Origin: Pleurotus ostreatus/Saccharomyces cerevisiae fusant
Lineage: Eukaryota > Opisthokonta
Assembly (NCBI GenBank): GCA_024196135.1
Contig: JAMQCK010000326.1
Location: 1-28,216 of the forward strand
DNA: 28,216 nt
Reading direction: 5' to 3'
The translations under genes and the position numbers were made by a program. A model generated the notes under the pieces. That model had not been told where the DNA came from and made no database searches. It worked only from the letters and a program-made list of their open reading frames with translations. Positions 13,092 to 23,796 of this stretch are shown here, piece by piece. Every line of letters begins with the position of its first letter. Position 1 is the stretch's first letter.

Positions 13092-15181
13092 TTAGCGCCA
13101 GGTGTCGTTCTGAGTGAAGGAGCCCGACGCGGAGGTGGTGATGCTCCTGTTGGGGTCGGACTCCCACGTAACCTGCCCGTTGTTCTTGCGAATGTACTTG
13201 TACTCGATCTTGGTGTTAGCGGGCAGGTTGACGGTCACTGCGGGGATTCAGTCTGAGTGTACAGGAGGGTAAGACCGCGCTACTCACCACTCCAGGTCGG
13301 GTAGTTGTTAGCGTTGAGCGCGATGGCGTTATCCGGGGACCAGTTGGCGAGCTCGTTGACGCTGCCGGTCACGTAGATGTTCTCTGCAGACCTCGTTAGT
13401 CGCCTATTCAAGACCGATATGACTTCAAGACGTACCGCCGTAGACAGTCGTGGCCTGGACGTTGAGCGTAACAGCGACCGTGGCACCGCCGCTACCTCCA
13501 CCACCGCCCGTGCTGCACGTCGCGGGCACAGTGAGGCCCGCCGCGCCCCAGCTCGCCGGAATCGCACCCCCGCGGGCCTTGAACGCCGTGATCGCGGACG
13601 CGTAGCTCCAAGTGAGGTCCGCAGCCGACGTGGGGTTGCCGCTCGACTTGTCGATCTGCTCCGTGAGGCTGCCGTCCGCGGGCGTGTGGTCGGCGATGAC
13701 CTCGAGGAAGCCGTCGGCCCAGTTGCGGATGGCGGAGGTGAGGGTGGCGTATTCGGAGGAGGAGGACGCGTAGGTGCCGGCGGTGATGGAGGAGGAGAAC
13801 TGCTTGAAGAAGGCGAGGGAGGTGCTGGTGACGTCGAGCGAGCCGAGCTTGTCCCAGGTGGTGAGCGCGTCGTAGAGCTGCTCGGCGACGGCGAAGGTGG
13901 TGAGGTACCAGGGCTGGTAGGAGATGAGCCATAGTACGAAGATAGCGAGCACTCATACGTACGTTACCGTTGTAGTACACGTCCTCCTTGTAGCGGCCAG
14001 TCAGGATAGGGTCGGTGGCACCAGTGGGGTTAATCCCGTAGAGCCCGCGGAACGAGTCGACGTAAACCTTCAGGTTGGAGAGTGCGCGGTCGGAGCAAGG
14101 CTGGAAGGTGACCGAGTCGCAGCCGGCTTCGATGTCAAAGGTGTGGATGCTCGTGAGGACCGTATTCGCGTCGATGCCAGAGCGGCCGCCGCCGGTGTTG
14201 GCCGTCGCGTAGCCGCCGTTGCTGTTCCAGTACGACTGCAGGAAGCAGAGAACGTTGTCGGCCTGCGTCGAGTAGGTGGACGCGGACGCGCCGACGGCGG
14301 TGGCGAAGGTGGCACCGAGGCGGAGGGCGGTGTGCTGCTCGGCGGTCGTGAAGAACGACGAGGAGCTGACTTCCTCCCAAAGGTCGAAGCTGGCACGGTA
14401 GAAGTTAGCAAAGTCCGATACGACGTACATGAACATGCTTACCCAGTCTGGTTCCAGTAGGAGACCACATAGTCCAGGTCAGCCTTTACGACGGGCCAGA
14501 TAGTGTCCGTGACGTATGAGGTGTTCCCGGAGCTAAGCAGATGATTTCCGTAGGTGATCAGGGTGATAGCACGCAGAGCCGGGCCATCTGTCAAGGGTCA
14601 GCAATGAGCGAAGCCCCGATTGGTCATGAGCTCGGACATACCGCGCTGAGGGCGTCTGCAAGGCCGGCGTCAGTGAAAGTGCGATGCAACTGAGGCAATC
14701 AACGTACCCCCAAGCGCCGGTGAAGGCAGTCAGGTCGATGTTGAACTTGGGCTCGCCGAGGCCGCCGCTGGTGTACGAGCCAGAGGGGTTGTCGACACGC
14801 TGGAGCTTCTGCTGCGAGCTGACATACTGGTCGATGACCGTCTGCAGGCTCGAGTCGCCCCCGATGAACCTGGCATGGATGAGTATATGTTACAATAGCA
14901 TCGATAGAAGACACCCACTCATCAACGAGAGCGCGAGAGACGAGAGCAGCATCGCGCGTCCAGGTGTACAGGTAATCCGGGTTCGACGTCGAGGGCGACG
15001 CGATGATGACACCGGAAGCAGCGCCGTGAGACTTCGAGCCGCTGGGCCCGATGTTGGCCAAGATGCCCGCCTGCGCGATGGGCGACTCCGCCGACACATA
15101 CGCGTCCGCCGCGCTCGTTTGAGCGCGGGCGAACGAGCAGAGGCCGAGGAGGGCAAGCGAGACAGTGGATGCGAGACCCAT
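13092..15181 (-). CDS. Secreted glucoamylase, GH15 with C-terminal starch-binding CBM20
   Basis: Eight exons (15181-14919, 14869-14708, 14655-14642, 14587-14443, 14389-13963, 13913-13436, 13383-13288, 13237-13092), 576 aa. A signal peptide (MGLASTVSLALLGLCSFARA) leads into the (alpha/alpha)6 GH15 domain, with YLYTWTRDAALV, the restored AWGRPQRDGPALRA, LWEEV with the general acid E200, and DGSLTEQ with the general base E422. A short Gly-rich linker (about 468-480) joins CBM20 (about 481-576), which has the starch-site motifs NWSPDNAIAL and WESDPNRS. The enzyme releases glucose from non-reducing ends of starch and glycogen outside the cell. Exon 3 is only 14 nt and supplies the RPQR of the conserved RPQxDGPALR substrate-site motif. 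TATA lies 70 nt upstream. Confidence 0.95.
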
Positions 15182-15915
15182 GGCACCAAGTGAACCTTGG
15201 GTGTTGGACAGGGAGGTGCTGTTGGTGCACCACTCCCAAACCAGCCGCTCTTTATACTCCCAAATGGCCGCTGACATGTTATTCACGAATTGTGGCACAC
15301 CATCGCCCAGAGTTGCCATGGGGTCGGAAGCGAAGGGGTCGGGGCAGGAACGGGGTCAGCTGAGGCTCGCGAGCACGCGGCGCCTGCGCGCGGGGATTGA
15401 ATGGCATGCGGCCATGGCTTGCGGCTTTAGCGCTAGCATGACCCGTGTCATGGGAAAAAGAAGGGAGGGAAAGGTCCAAAAGAGACGAGTGTGCGTGGGC
15501 GACGCGGACATCGGGGAAAGTGACTTCGAGTCAAGAGCGCTGGTACCTGTGAAGTGCTGATCTGGGGGCGCAGTCTCACGATGCTCACAAGGCTCACACG
15601 GGCCCGACTCCATGGTGAATTCTAGACAAACATCTTGCACACTTGGCCGAGGAGGAGATCGAGCGCGAAAAGGATCCGAGCACCTAGGTAGAAGCTCGAA
15701 TAGACGCTTTCCGCAAATCCTGGGCACCCTTTCCTGCTGGTAAAGGTGCGTACCCTCGGTCGGGATTCACCGAGGACCACAAGCATCTCCTCGGTCCTCT
15801 CCTTGGCCCATACTTGCAAATATCGATGCAGGCACTTTGCCTGATGCGTTCTGAAGAGCTTGTGATTTCAGCAGGTTTTCCGTACTCGTCTTCTCTATTC
15901 AGGATTTCGACGCTC
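15182..15915. other. Intergenic region upstream of the glucoamylase
   Basis: These 734 bases hold the glucoamylase promoter and the 3' end of the IMPACT-like gene. GC-rich matches to the SYGGRG consensus of Mig1/CreA-type glucose repressors occur, for example GCGGGG near 15390 and CTGGGG near 15563. In DNA this GC-rich they may be chance. No gene was seen; the plus-strand frame at 15165-15560 mirrors the glucoamylase start region. Confidence 0.4.
15251..15256 (-). promoter_or_regulatory. TATA box of the glucoamylase gene
   Basis: TATAAA on the minus strand at 15256-15251, 70 nt before the ATG at 15181. Its spacing agrees with the signal-peptide start. Confidence 0.6.
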
Positions 15916-16421
15916 CTACCGCTTCTTCTTATGACGTGCAGGAGTCTTCGGAGGCTCTTTGGGCTTGAGGAAAGCGCCTTCTGTGAGCGCCTCTTTCGCC
16001 ACCCCCGAGATGCACTTCCAGCGGTCAGAGCCTAGCTGGACCCCGCCGTACCATCTCCATACGATGACAATCACGTCCTCGCAGCCAGAGAGCTCCAGGA
16101 GGCGAGCCAGGCGGTCGCCAGCGCCGCTCTCGCCGCCGTCATCCTGGCCAGTGTCGGCGAGGCCGTCGGGACGAGTAAGAATGCGGTACGCGATCATGCA
16201 GTGAGTCGTCTTTTTCATGCGAGGAAGCCCTCTGAGGTACTCCAGGAGGGTCTCGAGCGAAGCAGGGTCCTTGAAGGTAGTTGCGTGCGCAAGGAACACG
16301 GATCGATGCTCCGTTACGCGCGAGGAGGAGAAAACAGGGTATGGCCAATTGCCGTTCGCTGTGTGTTTGTTGAGGCGCGCTGTTGGCCGAATGCAGCGAA
16401 CGAACCTGCGGTGGAGGCCAT
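15916..16421 (-). CDS. IMPACT/UPF0029-domain protein without RWD domain
   Basis: Two exons are proposed: a 16-nt first exon (16421-16406, MASTA plus one base), a 47-nt intron (16405-16359) and exon 2 (16358-15916), 152 aa in all. The core motifs SVFLAHATTF, HCMIAYRI, DDGGESGAGDRLARLLEL and VIVWRWYGGVQLGSDRWKCI identify the Impact_N (YIH1/YigZ-like) fold. The C-terminal tail is basic (RHKKKR). Yeast Yih1 and mammalian IMPACT add an RWD domain and restrain Gcn2 by binding Gcn1; here only the UPF0029 domain is present. The role is therefore unknown, though a link to ribosomes or stress is conceivable. The core is certain. The first exon rests on splice-site fit and phase only, so the start could differ. 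Confidence 0.8.
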
Positions 16422-17617
16422 GGCTCGGCCTTTACACGGATCATAGGACTGTTTTAAGCACGTAGACCACCTGAGAGGGGGGAGAAGATGAGTAGACGCG
16501 CGTGATAAGACGCCTGGGCGGGCGATGATCATGGGCGTCAAAAGCAACCAGTAACACGTGTGACCGTGGAAGACGGAACCGGCCGGACTTTTCGGAGGCT
16601 TCCGTCCTCTCAGAGCGACAGCGTTTCTCCTCGGGCTTGGTCTTGAAGATGATGGTCGTCTTCAAGGTATTTTATCCAAATCAGGGCAAGCACGTTATGT
16701 TGGTTTGCTCGCCTTCCTTTTCCGTGTAAAATCGTGCCGCCGTTCTTCGACCTCGTACCGTCACTAGGCCTCGATTGAGACGCGCTATGGGCCGCTAGGC
16801 CGCCTTTCTGACTCATTCAAAGGCTAAAACAACCGACCTTTCCTAGCAGGACCGAGCCGAGGGCAAACTTTCGTCCCTTCCTGTCACCTCGTGCCGACCC
16901 TTCTCTGTCTGCCTTCTATGGACATAGGGAGCACGGCACCATGGGGCGCTAGCCTAAAGGTGAGCAGATTTGCCTTTGAGATTTGCAGTGCTTATTCCTT
17001 GCGGTATTACCCTATCGTGTCGCATTCTCCTGAAGGCTGAGGTTTGGGTACGAGTGAGTCCTGCGCCGCAACTTCAACAGCGCGCCATAGTATTGAGGGT
17101 GCTGCGTTACCCGGAGTTGCTCAGACTCTTGTTCTTGGTCGCCCTAAATCCTTTCTCCTCCTCCGCCTACCCTGCACGTGACCGCGTCCGCACGGCCGGC
17201 AGCGGCCGGTTTGATAGCCAAGTCGAGACCTAGCAAAGTTCGCCGCTCACGTTCAACGAGCCCTCGAAAAAGCACCGTACCCTCGAATTTACCAGCCCTT
17301 TGCCAGTCGAGGCCCAAGAGCAGTCACTAGCTCTGTCATATAAGCCTCAAGCCTCCGATTCGCCATGAATCTGTCCTTTCCTTCCCTTTCCCCCGAGTTC
17401 GACCCACCCCTCCTATCGCCGTGTCGCATCACAATCTCCAATGACCATGCGACATCGTCCGTTGCCGAAGTCAGGTGCCCGTCGGGATCTGCGTCTTGAG
17501 CGTCTCAAGATTGGATCCCTCGAGCCTATCAGCCCGGACATTGACTCCCACAGCCGCGGAGGCCATTGAAGGTGAGCTTCACGTTCAAGCGCGGGACAGG
17601 AGCACGCGCGGCGCTAT

Positions 17618-17765
17618 TGCAACAGGGACTGGACAGCTCCGGCGGCATCACGGCAGAGCTTTGCCGATGATCGCCGGTGCTGAACCACATCAAAGTCGTG
17701 ATGGCGGGCTCTGATGCGCCCTCGGGGTCGTTGTCGGCGACGGCGGAGGCTTCGCACACGATGAG
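17618..17765 (+). repeat. 148-bp perfect inverted repeat, left arm
   Basis: This segment (TGCAACAGGGACTGGACAGC ... CACACGATGAG) is the exact reverse complement of 19067-19214, compared base by base by eye. Weaker likeness continues a few bases left: both arms are preceded by GCGGCGC, with a 2-bp length difference. On the minus strand it lies in an open frame reading CEASAVADNDPEGASEP. No target-site duplication flanks the pair. Origin unknown. Confidence 0.9.
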
Positions 17766-19066
17766 GGCCTTTGTAGCCTTCGGTCCAGTCCGCATATCCT
17801 ACCAAATACTCGAAACCTATGGCACGTCTCTTCTGTTGGGGTGAGCTGTCCACGTTCAGTCAAATTTCGTTGTGGATTTATCATGTTTGTCCTGGTTGTT
17901 TGTAGGTTGATACGGCTTGTCCGTGTTTGGCGCAAACGTGCGCCTTATTAGATGCTGAATCAGCCCCCACTTCTCCCGCTCGCCCGTGCTATCTAGTTGG
18001 ACCTTTTGGCATCTACGAGACCGGTGCCGGGCGCGTCGACTCGTCGGGCCTGCTTCCCGCGGTGCGCATTTGGTGGGTTCGTTCGTGCGGAACAAAAGCG
18101 CAAAAATGATGTATATCGACGTGTATCTAACTTGGAGAATAACGCGCGTCGTGACACACTGATCACAAATAATGAAAAAAAAAAATACGCGATACCGGAG
18201 AGGGATGAGGAACGTGAAGCGGTGAGTAAAGCTGCAGTGGTAAGACGCGCCGCCGCCACAATAAGCGATATATAGGCGGCAGATATGGGAGGAATAGCCG
18301 CCAAGGGGGGGAGTACGGTCCTAGTGACGAGCGGCATGCTGCATACACGCTCAAGGTGATCTAGAGAAGGGTAGGCGCGAGGTCGAAGAAGGCTATGCCT
18401 GGCGAGAATATGCTCGCTAGCCCCACTCCCTGTCCCTGCTCACCTGCTTGCTCGTACCACTCGCCAGACCTGCCCCCTCTCCTGAGTTGCGTTATTTTCT
18501 AATCACGCGACTGCCCTTGTCGCGCCTTATTGAGGTGCGCGGGGAAAATGCCCCATTCGCCATCGCTGAGTGCATCCTGGCGGGTTGACGCGGCCGAGCG
18601 CAGCTAGATCGGACGCGCACAGACGTAATTTCTGGCACTGACTACCGAGACGATGTCGGGAGTCTTATACGAGCGTCAGACCAGGCGGAGATACTATTGT
18701 GCTGCATGGACAGAAAATCCCTCGTGATGGTGGGAACCAACAACGGTTTGGTCACGTTACATGCTCAGTATCCTCCGCAAAGTCTCATACTTTATTGCTC
18801 TTGACCGGGTAGATAAACAGTAACATGCCGCTATCGTACGGAACTGACTTCAATACCTCTTGATTACGTAGAATAAACCATGGACTTTTGCATGGATTTG
18901 ACCAGCTGCTGAGCGCCGCGTTCGACGCTGGCAACATTCTCGGAAACACTGATGTCATTTCACAGCTTCTGGGCCAAAATGGAAGCAAGGGTTACCTTGT
19001 GGCTCTAGCATTGGCCTCGAGAGTCATATGAGCTCGGACGTACGTTCAGCGCTTCCTGATCAGGTT

Positions 19067-19214
19067 CTCATCGTGTGCGAAGCCTCCGCCGTCGCCGACA
19101 ACGACCCCGAGGGCGCATCAGAGCCCGCCATCACGACTTTGATGTGGTTCAGCACCGGCGATCATCGGCAAAGCTCTGCCGTGATGCCGCCGGAGCTGTC
19201 CAGTCCCTGTTGCA
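19067..19214 (-). repeat. 148-bp perfect inverted repeat, right arm
   Basis: Exact reverse complement of 17618-17765, with a 1301-bp spacer between the arms. On the plus strand it is open in the same frame as the left arm is on the minus strand (AITTLMWFSTGDHRQSSAV), inside a longer open frame 19028-19396. The flanking sequences of the two arms differ. The arm ends 263 bp before the deaminase start. Confidence 0.9.
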
Positions 19215-19391
19215 GTACGGCGCCGCCTTCTCAGAGCAACGTGGGCGGCCCAGCGCGCGAGCACGTTGGTCGCAGCGCCCGCTGCTGCAAGCAGCGCTCT
19301 CCGTCGAGGAGCCGCATGCTGGACGAGGGCCTCACGCACCGATGGATCCGATCGATGTGCAATCTAGGCTCCCCATATGACTGCCGCCTCT

Positions 19392-19397
19392 TATAAG
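19392..19397 (+). promoter_or_regulatory. TATA box of the deaminase gene
   Basis: TATAAG at 19392-19397 stands 85 nt before the split start codon exon at 19477. The leader between them is CA-rich, as is common before fungal starts. Confidence 0.5.
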
Positions 19398-19476
19398 GAT
19401 AGCTACTGACGGGCGCAGGTGCACAGAGCTCTTCTCTACTCGAAACCTCCACCACCACTGCTAGCCGACGACCAAG

Positions 19477-20790
19477 ATGCGTGAGTAGGAGGGGGGGAAG
19501 GCGAGGGAGGGGAACTGATGATGATCTGACAGGTCTTATCATCCGCGAGGACCCCACTAACGTTGGCGAATACATCGCAAACTACATCTGCAAGCGGTAT
19601 GTCGCGCAGCTGCTCACGCGCCGCGCACGGCTGGATGTACTGATATGACGACGCAGAATCAACGCCTTCGCGCCAACGCCCGAAAAGCCGTTCGTGCTCG
19701 GCCTGCCCACCGGCTCCTCCCCAATCCCGACATACAAGGCCCTGATCAAGCTGGTGAAGGATGGGAAGCTTTCGTGCGTCCCTCGATCATGGGTCCCTCC
19801 TCTCGCATGCTAACATGCACGGTTTCCCAGCTTCAAGAACGTCGTCACATTCAACATGGACGAATACGTGAACCTGCCCGAAGATCAGTGCGTGATGAGC
19901 GCTTTGGGACGCGCCGGCCGCATCTCTGGCCGCAAGTAACTAATTCGACCATGCCAGCCCTGAATCCTACCACACGTTCATGTTCCGCGAGTTCTTCTCC
20001 CATGGTGCGCCACCCCCTGGCATGGGATGTGCGGCGGGTTGCTGACGCGTTGCGCAGTCGATATCCCGCCATCGCAGGTGAACATTCTCAACGGGAACGC
20101 GAAGGACTTGATTGGCGAGTGCAAGGCGTACGAGGAGCGTATCAAGTCGTATGGGGGAATTGAGCTGTGCGTATCTATCTCCCTTCCCGCTCCCTGTTCC
20201 CTACCCCTACCCCGCTCCCGTCCCTCCCCTTACACTCTTACTCCCACTCCCCTTGCTCACATTCCTCCCTAGCTTCCTCGGCGGCATCGGCGAAGACGGG
20301 CACATCGCCTTCAACGAGCCCGGCTCCTCCCTCGCCTCCCGCACGCGCATCAAGACGCTCGCCTACGACACCATCACCGCCAACGCGCGCTTCTTCAACA
20401 ACGACATCTCGAAGGTGCCGCACATGGCTTTGACCGTCGGCGTCGCGACCGTGCTCGACTCGAGGGAGGTCGTCGTGGTGGTCACCGGGCTGAAGAAGGC
20501 GCTCGCGTTGAGCAAGGCGATTGAGGAGGGGATCAACCATCTGTGGACGCTGTCGGCGCTGCAGCTGCACCCGCGGTCGCTGATTGTGGTGGATGAGGAT
20601 GCGACGAATGGTGAGTGCGTGTTAAGGGGAGGAGGGATGTGTGCTGATGCTGTTGGCAGAGCTTCATGTGAAGACCGTGAAGTACTTCAAGTCCATTGAG
20701 CGCGTGCAGGACGAGGTCGAGGAGGCGCACGCGAAGCTCCTTGCGGAAGACAAGAGTGAGCTTGTGCAGAACATTGGGAGCATGGAGTAA
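19477..20790 (+). CDS. Glucosamine-6-phosphate deaminase
   Basis: Eight exons (19477-19480, 19533-19596, 19657-19773, 19831-19887, 19958-20004, 20058-20166, 20273-20610, 20660-20790), 288 aa, a normal length for NagB/GNPDA. The first coding exon is just ATGC; the second Met-proximal codon is completed after a 52-nt intron (M-R-LIIRED). Family motifs are complete: [56 protein letters not shown] (active-site Asp-His-Glu region) and [17 protein letters not shown]. The enzyme converts glucosamine-6-phosphate to fructose-6-phosphate plus ammonia in the cytosol, the last step of chitin and amino-sugar catabolism. Neighbouring genes do not form an amino-sugar cluster. Confidence 0.95.
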
Positions 20791-21719
20791 ATATACCGGA
20801 GTTATTTCACGTTTCTTGGGATACAGTGTATGTACTTTTACCGGGAAATCCTATTTATTGGGAGCAACGGGTTCGTGAAAGACGTACAGACTCGTAACGG
20901 TACAGGGACAAGCCAATGGGCCTCGGACCGGTGGCCGGACGGGCGCTTATTTCAGTTCGACGCGTGCGTGCGTGCTCCGCGTCGCCGACTGCTCTCGCAC
21001 ATCATGACACTCTTCCTTCGGTCTGACAACTTTCGCTTCCAAATCTGCCGCGAAGTCGTCCACGTTGTTTGCAGCCTCTAATGCGGGGGATTGCGGCAAG
21101 GGGTGTCCGACTCAGGGATATCTCGCCAAAATGTCCTGCGCAGGTCAAGCGAGCACGAGAGGCGCTGGCGAGGCTCAGGGAGAGCAGCGATGTGCTGCTC
21201 AAACGATCGAGGATGAAGCGAGCGCAGGCGAAATGTTTTCGCCGGTCCAGAGCTCACAGGCTCGCAAGCTGCTTCGGCCGACGCAAGCGCAGATGAGCCC
21301 CGGGTTCGCAGTCCTCGTGCTTGGCCGGTGATTGCGACAATTGTGTCGGTCCCTCGCCAAGACACGCTCGCGTCTGCCCTTGCCACGAATGAAACAACAA
21401 AGGTCCCAATAATCACCCAAATAAATACGTGCAATGGCCAAGGGCATCGCTCTACCTTACGCATACCTAAGGGACGATCAGTATTACTTCCTGAAGGACT
21501 GGGATAGAGAAACTGACCAGAACAACGTCGACACACCAACAGGGAACGTGTACTTCGCCTGCTTCCCTTTAAACGAGATTGTGGCCTGGCGTAAGGTAAC
21601 TAGCCGCCACTCGCCCTAACAGGAGTTCCAAATACCCGCACCTCAACATCGTGGGGGTCCGCCTTCCCTGTGCTATCGGTGTCGTAGTCTAAGCAAACGT
21701 GAGTAGAACACAGAGACGA
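20791..21719. other. Convergent intergenic region
   Basis: These 929 bases lie between the 3' ends of the deaminase and GH30 genes. They contain short open frames on both strands (for example 21434-21619 plus and 21078-21539 minus). None shows a known motif or joins a neighbour. Nothing else was recognised. Confidence 0.45.
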
Positions 21720-23796
21720 CTAGCGAGCGCTCTCACAGTTCAGAACGACGAGTGAGTAGCGTGATGGCTCATTCGCCACACCGCGCTCGGTAAGGAATGC
21801 GCCGACGACGAGGGCCCAACTCTGGTCGCCAGTGACACTGACGCCGATCCGCTTGCCGAAGGGGCCGCCAGCGTCCTTCGGGAGGATAGCCTTCGAAAGC
21901 TGGGCGAGAGCGTAGTCTGGGAGGGATGTAGGGTGAGTATGATTTGTTGCAATGCGATTTCGCGGTAAGAGGAGGAGGCTAGGAAACCCACATTGCTGAC
22001 GAAGGACGTAGGTGCCGTCGGACTTCACCTCGACCAAACCCGTGCAACCACCCTCGTGTTCGCAACTGGATGCGCCGTCCAGTTGAGGTCCGCCGTTCTC
22101 GTCAAGGGCAAGGTTCCAGTAAAGGCTGGACATGGCATGGTGCTTTGTCGCCTCTGGGTAGCATCAGGTATACTATCTCTCGGAGACGAGCTACAGACGC
22201 ACCGATACCTCTGAAAGGCAGGTCGGTATTTCGTCAGTTACAGAGAAGCATCTTTTGCATGTGGCGACTCACAGAATCTGTGTCGTCCACTTGACATCGG
22301 CCCACCAGTCGGTATCCGACGTGCCAGTGCACTCTTCGGAGTCTGTTAGCCATGAGAAAGACCCCGACACGGTTCACTGACCCGTCATATCTGCAAGGTA
22401 CGGTCAGTCTTCTCGGTATCACGGCTGTTACCATGCAGACACCCACAGATCTCCTTATCCTTGTACTTCTCATAGAACTCCTCCATCTGATCCACCGTAC
22501 CTCGATAGCAGTGGAAGGACACGCCCGCGAAGGCGTCGGGCGCTGTGTCGAGCAGGTGCACGGGGTACTCCGCCGCGTGGTCCCAGTTGTGCTCGTACCC
22601 GATAAGCTTGACATTATTGAAGCCGTTCTTGTCCATCAGGGTGCGAAGTGCCTTCCCGACGGCCGCCTCCTTAGCGGCGGTGTAGACGGTGGATGGCAGC
22701 GAATCGTTGTTGTTCTCGGGCTCGTTTTGAACGGAGATAGCGTACGCGGTGACGCCTTTGTCTTTGAATGCCTGAAGGCACTTCAGGAGGTAGTTGGCGA
22801 CTGTCTGGGTCGTCAGATGGTGCCATGGAAGCAGAGTATTCGGTCAAGACGCACAGACATCCTGGTACTCGTCCTTGAGAACGCCTCCCTTCATCGTACC
22901 CGAGTCCTTCATCCAACCGGGCTAAAAGCACGTCAGTATAAGCCCGATGTCCGATGTGGCCTATACAAAGGCTCAACCCACCGGAGACCACGGTAGAATG
23001 TGGATTTTGATATCCGGGTTTACCGATAGAATGTCCTGAATGACGGAGACGAGCTCGGCCGGTGCGTTGTTCACGTCGAAGTGATCCAACGCGGTGTCCC
23101 CATCCGTTTCGTCGAAGCTCCAGACTGCAGCCGAAGGGGGCCAGTCAATGAAAGACGGGGTATACAGGATTGGATAACGGACCGTTAGCGGAGAAGTCGG
23201 TCGCGCCCAAAGGAACGCGAAGGTAGGTGAGCCCGGCGTTGCCGTTGCTGTCGGATACGTCGAACAGCTTGTTCAGAAGCTCTTGGTACTTGTCTTTATT
23301 CGCAGTCTGTGTGCAAAATTAGCGGGTACGAACTAGAGGCGTGATGCTCGATTAAAATGCACCTTCAAGCCGTTGAGCACGGACGCGGACGCATCGGCTG
23401 AGAGGTCGGTGAGCATGACCGTTTCTCAATGAAGAGAGGAGGCATGACTTACTCAAAGAAGCGCCGTACCCTGCAATGGACTGGTAAACAGTTGTCTCGT
23501 CTACAACAATATCCGCGCTGGCCGCGCTGGTCCCGGGCGTATCGAAATTGATTGGGCTTGCGACGCCTGGCCCGACGGCTGAGAACAGGTGGTTCTGGTC
23601 ATGCTAAGGAAGACATATCAGCCAGAATATCAGGCACACAATGAAAATCAAACGCACCGTTGTTTGGTACTGCAGCGGGTCTACGTCAAAGGGAAGGCAT
23701 GAAAAAGGCGTCAAAACAACGTACGACGTCGAAGATCTGCTGTGAGGTCGCTAGCTTCGCAAGGATAGTCAAAAGAGCGACAGAAAGAAGGTACAT
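21720..23796 (-). CDS. Secreted glycoside hydrolase family 30 (probable endo-beta-1,6-glucanase type)
   Basis: Twelve exons: 23796-23725, 23669-23658, 23603-23453, 23397-23363, 23306-23183, 23124-22982, 22921-22859, 22804-22447, 22342-22273, 22210-22203, 22153-21992, 21916-21720; 464 aa. A signal peptide (MYLLSVALLTILAKLATSQQ) precedes the mature start IFDVYQTTHDQNHLF. GH30 landmarks are GYGASLTDASASVL, YLRVPLGATDFSA, ILPWSPPGWMKDSGTM, the acid/base E228 in SVQNEPENN, HCYRG, the nucleophile E323 in SEECTGTSDTDWW, and YWNLALDENGGP. Fungal members cut beta-1,6-glucan or galactan in cell walls; the precise substrate is inferred only. Exons 2 (12 nt) and 10 (8 nt) are microexons needed to rebuild DVYQTTHD and QILGIEATK. 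All junctions keep phase and the frame closes at TAG 21722-21720. Confidence 0.9.

Larger units (their letters stand above)
16422..19476. other. 3-kb region without a recognised gene
   Basis: The region holds the two arms of a perfect 148-bp inverted repeat (17618-17765 and 19067-19214), an 11-base A run at 18175-18185 and the deaminase promoter at its right end. A TATAAG (17339-17344) stands 21 nt before an ATG (17365) that opens a 44-aa frame of no known family. Frames elsewhere are short and overlap on both strands. No tRNA or rRNA was seen. It may be an eroded gene or mobile-element remnant. Confidence 0.45.

Noticed and set aside
13377..14460. Two long plus-strand frames (13377-13934 and 13924-14460)
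   Set aside because: Both lie antisense to glucoamylase exons and are low-complexity Arg/Gly/Glu/Val sequence.
18175..18185. Eleven-base A run, possible SINE or retroposed tail
   Set aside because: No RNA polymerase III boxes or target-site duplication were seen nearby; it may be a simple homopolymer.
17618..19214. Reading the inverted repeat as terminal repeats of a DNA transposon
   Set aside because: The bases just outside the arms (CGCTAT on the left, GTACGG on the right) are not a duplication, and the 1.3-kb interior has no transposase.
21078..21619. Overlapping small frames 21078-21539 (minus) and 21434-21619 (plus)
   Set aside because: No family motif, no promoter or splice pattern linking them to a neighbour, and they overlap on opposite strands.
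22343..22446. An extra 9-nt microexon (ATATGACGG) within GH30 intron 8
   Set aside because: Splicing it would leave a 39-nt intron and add residues before ECTGT. Skipping it gives IYSEECTGT, which aligns to the family without a gap.
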